From Candidatus Parcubacteria bacterium (GTDB lineage Bacteria; Patescibacteriota; Microgenomatia; UBA12405): a DNA stretch of 27,169 nucleotides. The position numbers and the translations under genes are program-made. The stretch lies in the NCBI GenBank assembly GCA_023443725.1, contig JAEZTF010000012.1:1-27169 (forward strand), written 5' to 3'. The notes under the pieces are model-generated. The model was given only the letters and a program-made list of their open reading frames with translations. It ran no database searches and was not told the origin of the DNA. Below, one piece after another: positions 23,441 through 27,169 of this stretch (the stretch's first letter is position 1; every line of letters starts with the position of its first letter).

Positions 23441-23511
23441 TTAATTCTTATTAATTCTTATAAGAACCTAACGGTTCTTTTAACGTGATTGGATAGCTTC
23501 GCTATGCTATC
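23441..23511 (-). promoter_or_regulatory. tandem hairpins between infB and the DHH-like gene
   Basis: One hairpin pairs GATAGC (23492-23497) with GCTATC (23506-23511) and overlaps the infB stop. A second pairs AAGAACC (23462-23468) with GGTTCTT (23473-23479) across a TAAC loop. Next to it are two copies of TTAATTCTTA (23441-23460) and the palindrome TTCTTATAAGAA (23456-23467), which competes for the same arm. No U-run follows on the minus strand. A processing or read-through control site is possible. Confidence 0.4.
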
Positions 23512-24926
23512 TATTTCGTGTTATAGGCTATTATAACATCATTTAGCCTAAAGTCAACATAAGGCTTGAATGTCATACCACAATCATTACCCATTTTGAT
23601 TTTATCAACGATATCTTTGGCTTGGCGAATACCTTCAACTTTGGTATCTTTGATAATTTTACCGTCTCTTTTTAAGTGAATTAGACTATCTTTAGTAATT
23701 TCACCTTTAGTACATTGGACTCCAGCAATACGTACCTTTTCAATTTTAAATTCAGCCTTAATAAGACCCTCACCTAAAATAGTTTCATCTATGGTGGGTT
23801 CGAGTAATTTTAAAACTTGGGTTTGAATATTTTCAATAATTTCGTAAATTATTCTTGATTCAAAGACTTTAACTTTGTGATTTTCGGCTAATTTTAATAA
23901 TTGAGTTGGAGTTTTAACATTGAAAGCAAAAATTTGAGCTTTACTTGTCTCGGCCATAAAAATATCTGTATCAGTAATTGAACCAATTCCAGAAGAAAGA
24001 ACAACAACATCATCAGTAAAACTATTTCTTAAAGCTTCAAGGGTACCTTGCATATCAGCTTTAAGAATGACTTTTAATTTTGGATGATCTTCATCATCGA
24101 CAATTTGAAATTTATTTAAAACAACTTCTTGATGAATTATTGCCTGCTTTTCGGGAGTAACCAAGCTACCAACTGCTGGAACTTGCTCAAATCCTAAAAC
24201 TTCAATTGGAGTACTAGGTCCAGCAATTTGAATATTTTGGTGATTAAAATCGATTAAAGCTTTGGTTTTACAAAGAATATTTTCGGCAAAAATATGATCA
24301 CCAACTTTTAAAGTGCCTTTTTTAACAATTAAAGAGGCCACTGGTCCCCTGTTTTTATCAAGTCGAGATTCGATAATAAAAGCTTCTAATGGAGCTTCAG
24401 GTTCAGCTTTTAATTCCATGATTTCTGCGTTAAGTTTAATTAAATCTAAGAGTTGATCGATACCTTGACCGGTTTTAGCTGAAACCGGAACAACAGCGGT
24501 TTGACCACCATATTCTTCAGGAGTAAAACCAAGTTCAACTAATTGACCTTTAACTTTATCTGGGGAAGCTCCTTCAAGGTCCATTTTATTCATAGCTACA
24601 ATAAAAGGAATGTTTTGTTTTTTGATAAGTTCAATGCATTCTTTGGTTTGAGGCATAATACCTTCGGTAGCAGCAATAACTAAGACAACAATATCGGTAA
24701 CTTGAGTACCACGAGAACGCATATTACAAAAAGCAGCATGGCCTGGAGTGTCAATAAAAGTAATTCCTTGAGCTTGATAAGCGCCAATATGTTGAGTAAT
24801 ACCACCAGCTTCACGACTAAAAACATTAGTTGAACGAATTTTATCTAAAAGACTAGTTTTACCATGGTCAATATGACCCATAAAAGCGACAATAGGAAAT
24901 CTAGGTTGAAAATTTTTATCAGTCAT
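23511..24926 (-). CDS. infB: translation initiation factor IF2, short form
   Basis: IF2 places initiator tRNA on the 30S subunit and joins the 50S. The protein has 471 residues against about 700-900 usually. It begins directly at the GTPase domain: GHIDHGKT (17-24), T44 in switch 1, DTPGH (59-63), NKMD (113-116) and SAK (149-151). Domain II, the long helix region and the C-terminal fMet-tRNA-binding domain follow (KIEKVRIAGVQCTKGEI). The whole N-terminal region is absent. The gene follows nusA by 18 nt. rbfA, often next, is not found in the 88-nt gap after it. Confidence 0.97.
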   Translation of the reverse strand: MTDKNFQPRFPIVAFMGHIDHGKTSLLDKIRSTNVFSREAGGITQHIGAYQAQGITFIDTPGHAAFCNMRSRGTQVTDIVVLVIAATEGIMPQTKECIELIKKQNIPFIVAMNKMDLEGASPDKVKGQLVELGFTPEEYGGQTAVVPVSAKTGQGIDQLLDLIKLNAEIMELKAEPEAPLEAFIIESRLDKNRGPVASLIVKKGTLKVGDHIFAENILCKTKALIDFNHQNIQIAGPSTPIEVLGFEQVPAVGSLVTPEKQAIIHQEVVLNKFQIVDDEDHPKLKVILKADMQGTLEALRNSFTDDVVVLSSGIGSITDTDIFMAETSKAQIFAFNVKTPTQLLKLAENHKVKVFESRIIYEIIENIQTQVLKLLEPTIDETILGEGLIKAEFKIEKVRIAGVQCTKGEITKDSLIHLKRDGKIIKDTKVEGIRQAKDIVDKIKMGNDCGMTFKPYVDFRLNDVIIAYNTK

Positions 24927-24944
24927 ATTTTTAAAGATAAACTA

Positions 24945-25937
24945 TTATTTTTTAGAATTAGAAGTGATTTTGATTTCTAATCCAACTAATTGTCCGGCTA
25001 AACGAACGTTCTCACCACCACCACCAATAGCTAAGGCTAATTGATCATCTGGTACTGAAACAGTAGCTAAATTTCGATCGATAGAAACTACTTTAATATT
25101 TTCAGCTGGAGAAAGTGAGTGAATGATAAATTGATTAATATCTTTTGAAAAAGGAACAACATCAACTTTTTCTTCTTTTGGAAGTTCATTTAAGATAGAT
25201 TGGATTCGAGATCCTTTTTGACCAATACATGAACCAACTGGATCAATACCAGCTTGATTTGAAGAAACAGCAATCTTGGTTCTTTCACCAGCAGATCTGG
25301 CAATTTTTTCTATAACAACACTATTGTTGGCAACTTCAGGAACTTCTCTAACAAAAAGCTGTTTAATAAATTCAGGATCACGACGAGATAAAATAATTTC
25401 ACTTTTATCTAAATCATTTTTTATAATAGTTTTTAATAAAAACCATTTTTTGGAACCCAAGGCAACATTTTCATTTCTGATTTGTTCGTCTTTTGGACAA
25501 ATACCTTCAGTTTTACCAATTCCAACAACCATTTTATATGGATCAACTCTCAAAACAATACCAGAAATTAATGTACCAATTTTCTTTTGAAATTCACCAA
25601 CAACGGTTTCTTTTTCAACTTCATGAATTTTTTGATCAATAACTTGTTTAGCAGTTTGAGCGGCAATTCGGCCAAAACCTGGCGGAGTAACATCGGTTTG
25701 TTTGTCGTTTTCTTCTATTTTGAAAACTTTGAAAGATCCGCTTTCAGGAGAAAGTTCTACGGTAAATTGATCTTCTTCAGGAATAATAATACCTTTTTCT
25801 TTTTGATCCCTTTTGTAGGCAGAAATAAGTCCAAGTTCGATTGAATCTAAAATAGATTGAACATCAATATTTCTTTCACCAGCAATTTGAGCCACTGCTG
25901 CGGCAAACTCTGTTTTTGGTAGTTTTTTTAAATCCAT
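24945..25937 (-). CDS. nusA: transcription factor NusA, short form
   Basis: NusA binds RNA polymerase and stimulates pausing and intrinsic termination. The protein has 330 residues. An N-terminal polymerase-binding domain (about 1-115) is followed by an S1 domain (about 116-185), then KH1 with GIDPVGSCIGQKGSRIQ (230-246) and KH2 with AIGGGGENVRLAGQL (303-317). It ends after KH2, without the acidic repeats of E. coli NusA. The start is fixed by an AAGGAG Shine-Dalgarno 6 nt before the ATG, the only strong one in the window. A promoter and an intrinsic terminator lie in its leader, suggesting autoregulation. Confidence 0.97.
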   Translation of the reverse strand: MDLKKLPKTEFAAAVAQIAGERNIDVQSILDSIELGLISAYKRDQKEKGIIIPEEDQFTVELSPESGSFKVFKIEENDKQTDVTPPGFGRIAAQTAKQVIDQKIHEVEKETVVGEFQKKIGTLISGIVLRVDPYKMVVGIGKTEGICPKDEQIRNENVALGSKKWFLLKTIIKNDLDKSEIILSRRDPEFIKQLFVREVPEVANNSVVIEKIARSAGERTKIAVSSNQAGIDPVGSCIGQKGSRIQSILNELPKEEKVDVVPFSKDINQFIIHSLSPAENIKVVSIDRNLATVSVPDDQLALAIGGGGENVRLAGQLVGLEIKITSNSKK

Positions 25938-25943
25938 ATTTTT

Positions 25944-25949
25944 CTCCTT
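25944..25949 (-). promoter_or_regulatory. Shine-Dalgarno of nusA
   Basis: AAGGAG on the minus strand with a 6-nt spacer to the nusA ATG. It stands out because almost every other gene here lacks one. Confidence 0.8.
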
Positions 25950-25962
25950 TTTGGTGTGGTTT

Positions 25963-25985
25963 AAAAAAAGGGGCCCTTCAGCCCC
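25963..25985 (-). terminator. intrinsic terminator in the nusA leader
   Basis: On the minus strand GGGGC (25981-25985) pairs with GCCCC (25970-25974) across a 6-nt loop and is followed at once by seven T (25963-25969). It lies downstream of the predicted nusA promoter and upstream of the nusA Shine-Dalgarno, so it can act as an attenuator. It may also end transcripts of the upstream gene. Confidence 0.75.
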
Positions 25986-26022
25986 AAAAGTTTTTTTAAC
26001 ACAACAAAATTAGTATGTTGGA

Positions 26023-26031
26023 ATTATAGCA
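26023..26031 (-). promoter_or_regulatory. extended -10 promoter of nusA-infB
   Basis: The minus strand reads TGCTATAAT, the same extended -10 as at alaS. No good -35 is present. The predicted start is near 26016, beside a small inverted repeat (CAACA at 26002-26006 with TGTTG at 26016-26020) that could be an operator. Confidence 0.55.
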
Positions 26032-26075
26032 GAAATTAATTCAAAAATATACAAAAACAATATATTTCAAAAACA

Positions 26076-27169
26076 TTATTTTGAAATCTTTATTGTTTGA
26101 GAACTAAAATCAAAAACTATATTACCATTCCCAGTATAGTAAATATTACTACCTGCATACTTTTTCATTTTTGTTTCTACATCTGTTTTATTTTTATTAG
26201 TTACTACAAGGTATGGACTGCGTAAAAAATCAGCAATTTTATTATTTTCATTTTTTTCTATTGAATGATGTCCAACTTTAGTTAAATCTACTTTGCCTAT
26301 TTTCTTAGCATAATACGGATACCATTCTGACCAACTTAGATCTCCGAACATAGCAATTTTAAATCCATTCATTTCAATTAATTGAATAAGAGAATTTCTA
26401 TTTTCCATACCAGCATCCGTAACCCATGACAATGAATGAGTTTTTTCGCGTCTATCGGGAACATTTAAAAGAGTTATTTTTGTTTTATCTAAATTGAAGA
26501 ACCAACCATCATTATAAGTGACATCAACATTGACAATACTAACTTCATTATTATCACAAATAGTTTTAATATCTTTTTCTAAATTTGAATACCAATTTAT
26601 TACTTCTTTAGTCCAAAGACCACCAGCACTAATAATATCACCTCCAAAAAAACGTTTTTTATAAAGTGTTTCTGGTTTATAACGTTCTATTAATTGTTTA
26701 TATGAACCATAATGATCAGCATGAGGATGAGTTATAAGAAAAAAATCAAGTTTTTTTACACCAATTTCACTAAAATAAGACGAAATTACTGAAAAATCAT
26801 CTTTCCAACCACCATCTATAAGACCATATTTTCCTTTACTTTCCAGTAATATTGCATCATTAGCGACATTTCCATCGGCCCTAGTGGTTCTAATAAAATG
26901 AATTTTGTAGTTTACTGTTGGTATTTTAGTAGGGGTTAAAGTAGGTACTTTAGTGGGAGTGAGAGTGGTAATGAAAGTTGAAGTTGGAGTTAGATTTAAA
27001 GTAGGGTTTAGTGTTGGTTTATTTGTCGGTGTAATATCGGCAGGATCAATAACTACTTCATCATTAGTTTGAAGTAAGGATTTCTTTAGATAAGTAAGAT
27101 CAAAGGAGTTAGTAATGCCATCATAGTTAAGATCTGTTTGTTGACCACATTGTGAATCAGCCGAAGGAT
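26076..27169 (-). CDS. secreted dockerin / metallo-beta-lactamase-fold protein, 5' end cut off
   Basis: The frame is open from the right edge, so the start and any signal peptide lie outside; 363 residues are visible. Near the edge, coded at 27099-27134, is a dockerin-type calcium loop: DLNYDGITNSFD, with Asp/Asn at 1, 3, 5, 9 and 12. A Pro/Thr-rich linker with repeated PTxTPTK motifs follows. The rest is a metallo-beta-lactamase domain of the ComEC/Rec2 type: LIDGG, THPHADH (coded near 26712-26732), MFGDLSW for the bridging Asp, and VGHHS for the last His. It is likely extracellular, perhaps a nuclease or phosphodiesterase acting on DNA or another phosphodiester, but the substrate is unknown. 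It is followed by the nusA promoter. Confidence 0.85.
   Translation of the reverse strand, partial: PSADSQCGQQTDLNYDGITNSFDLTYLKKSLLQTNDEVVIDPADITPTNKPTLNPTLNLTPTSTFITTLTPTKVPTLTPTKIPTVNYKIHFIRTTRADGNVANDAILLESKGKYGLIDGGWKDDFSVISSYFSEIGVKKLDFFLITHPHADHYGSYKQLIERYKPETLYKKRFFGGDIISAGGLWTKEVINWYSNLEKDIKTICDNNEVSIVNVDVTYNDGWFFNLDKTKITLLNVPDRREKTHSLSWVTDAGMENRNSLIQLIEMNGFKIAMFGDLSWSEWYPYYAKKIGKVDLTKVGHHSIEKNENNKIADFLRSPYLVVTNKNKTDVETKMKKYAGSNIYYTGNGNIVFDFSSQTIKISK

Noticed and set aside
1..27169. Alternative genetic code with UGA read as glycine (as in Gracilibacteria and Absconditabacteria)
   Set aside because: A UGA ends the 719-residue gene exactly where it overlaps the sortase GTG start, and conserved glycines are coded by normal codons.

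Overview
The window is AT-rich and tightly packed, and it reads like a chromosome segment from a Candidate Phyla Radiation (Patescibacteria) bacterium, most likely of the Microgenomates group. That placement is inference. It rests on core genes that are all short forms: IF2 without its N-terminal region, NusA without C-terminal repeats, a roughly 590-residue alanyl-tRNA synthetase, and MiaB without a TRAM domain. It also rests on Gram-positive-like surface biology (sortase, Ig-like surface proteins, dockerin) and on hardly any Shine-Dalgarno sequences. The standard genetic code fits: UGA ends the 719-residue gene.

Left part (1-5150). The 5' two thirds of rpoB (minus strand) leaves the window at its left edge. 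It has a recognisable promoter and a structured leader. Upstream of it is a single-pass membrane protein with a small cysteine-rich motif and a PsbP-like end. Then come two plus-strand genes: a secreted Ig-like protein with a sortase-type C-terminus, and a MiaB-like tRNA methylthiotransferase.

Middle (5153-16962, all minus strand). This is an envelope and division block mixed with translation genes: mltG, a small zinc-ribbon protein, yqgF, a sortase, a large actin-like/transmembrane/baseplate-J-like fusion, a CYTH protein, a compact alaS, two small membrane proteins, a RodZ-like protein, ftsK and proS.

Right part (16981-25937, minus strand). In transcription order this is nusA, infB, a DHH-like pseudoenzyme, a small acidic protein, rpsO, pnp, a Lon-type AAA+ ATPase lacking the protease domain, and rnj. 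It is the widespread nusA-infB-(rbfA)-nrnA-(truB)-rpsO-pnp cluster with rbfA and truB missing from the locus and two extra genes at its end. The right edge holds a 5'-truncated secreted metallo-beta-lactamase-fold protein that carries a dockerin repeat.

Regulation. Many genes have a TATAAT/TATACT-like -10 box only 5-7 nt before the start codon and no Shine-Dalgarno sequence, which suggests leaderless mRNAs. The exceptions are informative: nusA, rpsO and rpoB have real leaders, and each leader carries RNA structure (an intrinsic terminator before nusA, a long inverted repeat before rpsO, two GC-rich hairpins before rpoB).

No tRNA, rRNA, CRISPR array or insertion sequence was seen. No gap without a gene exceeds 300 bases.
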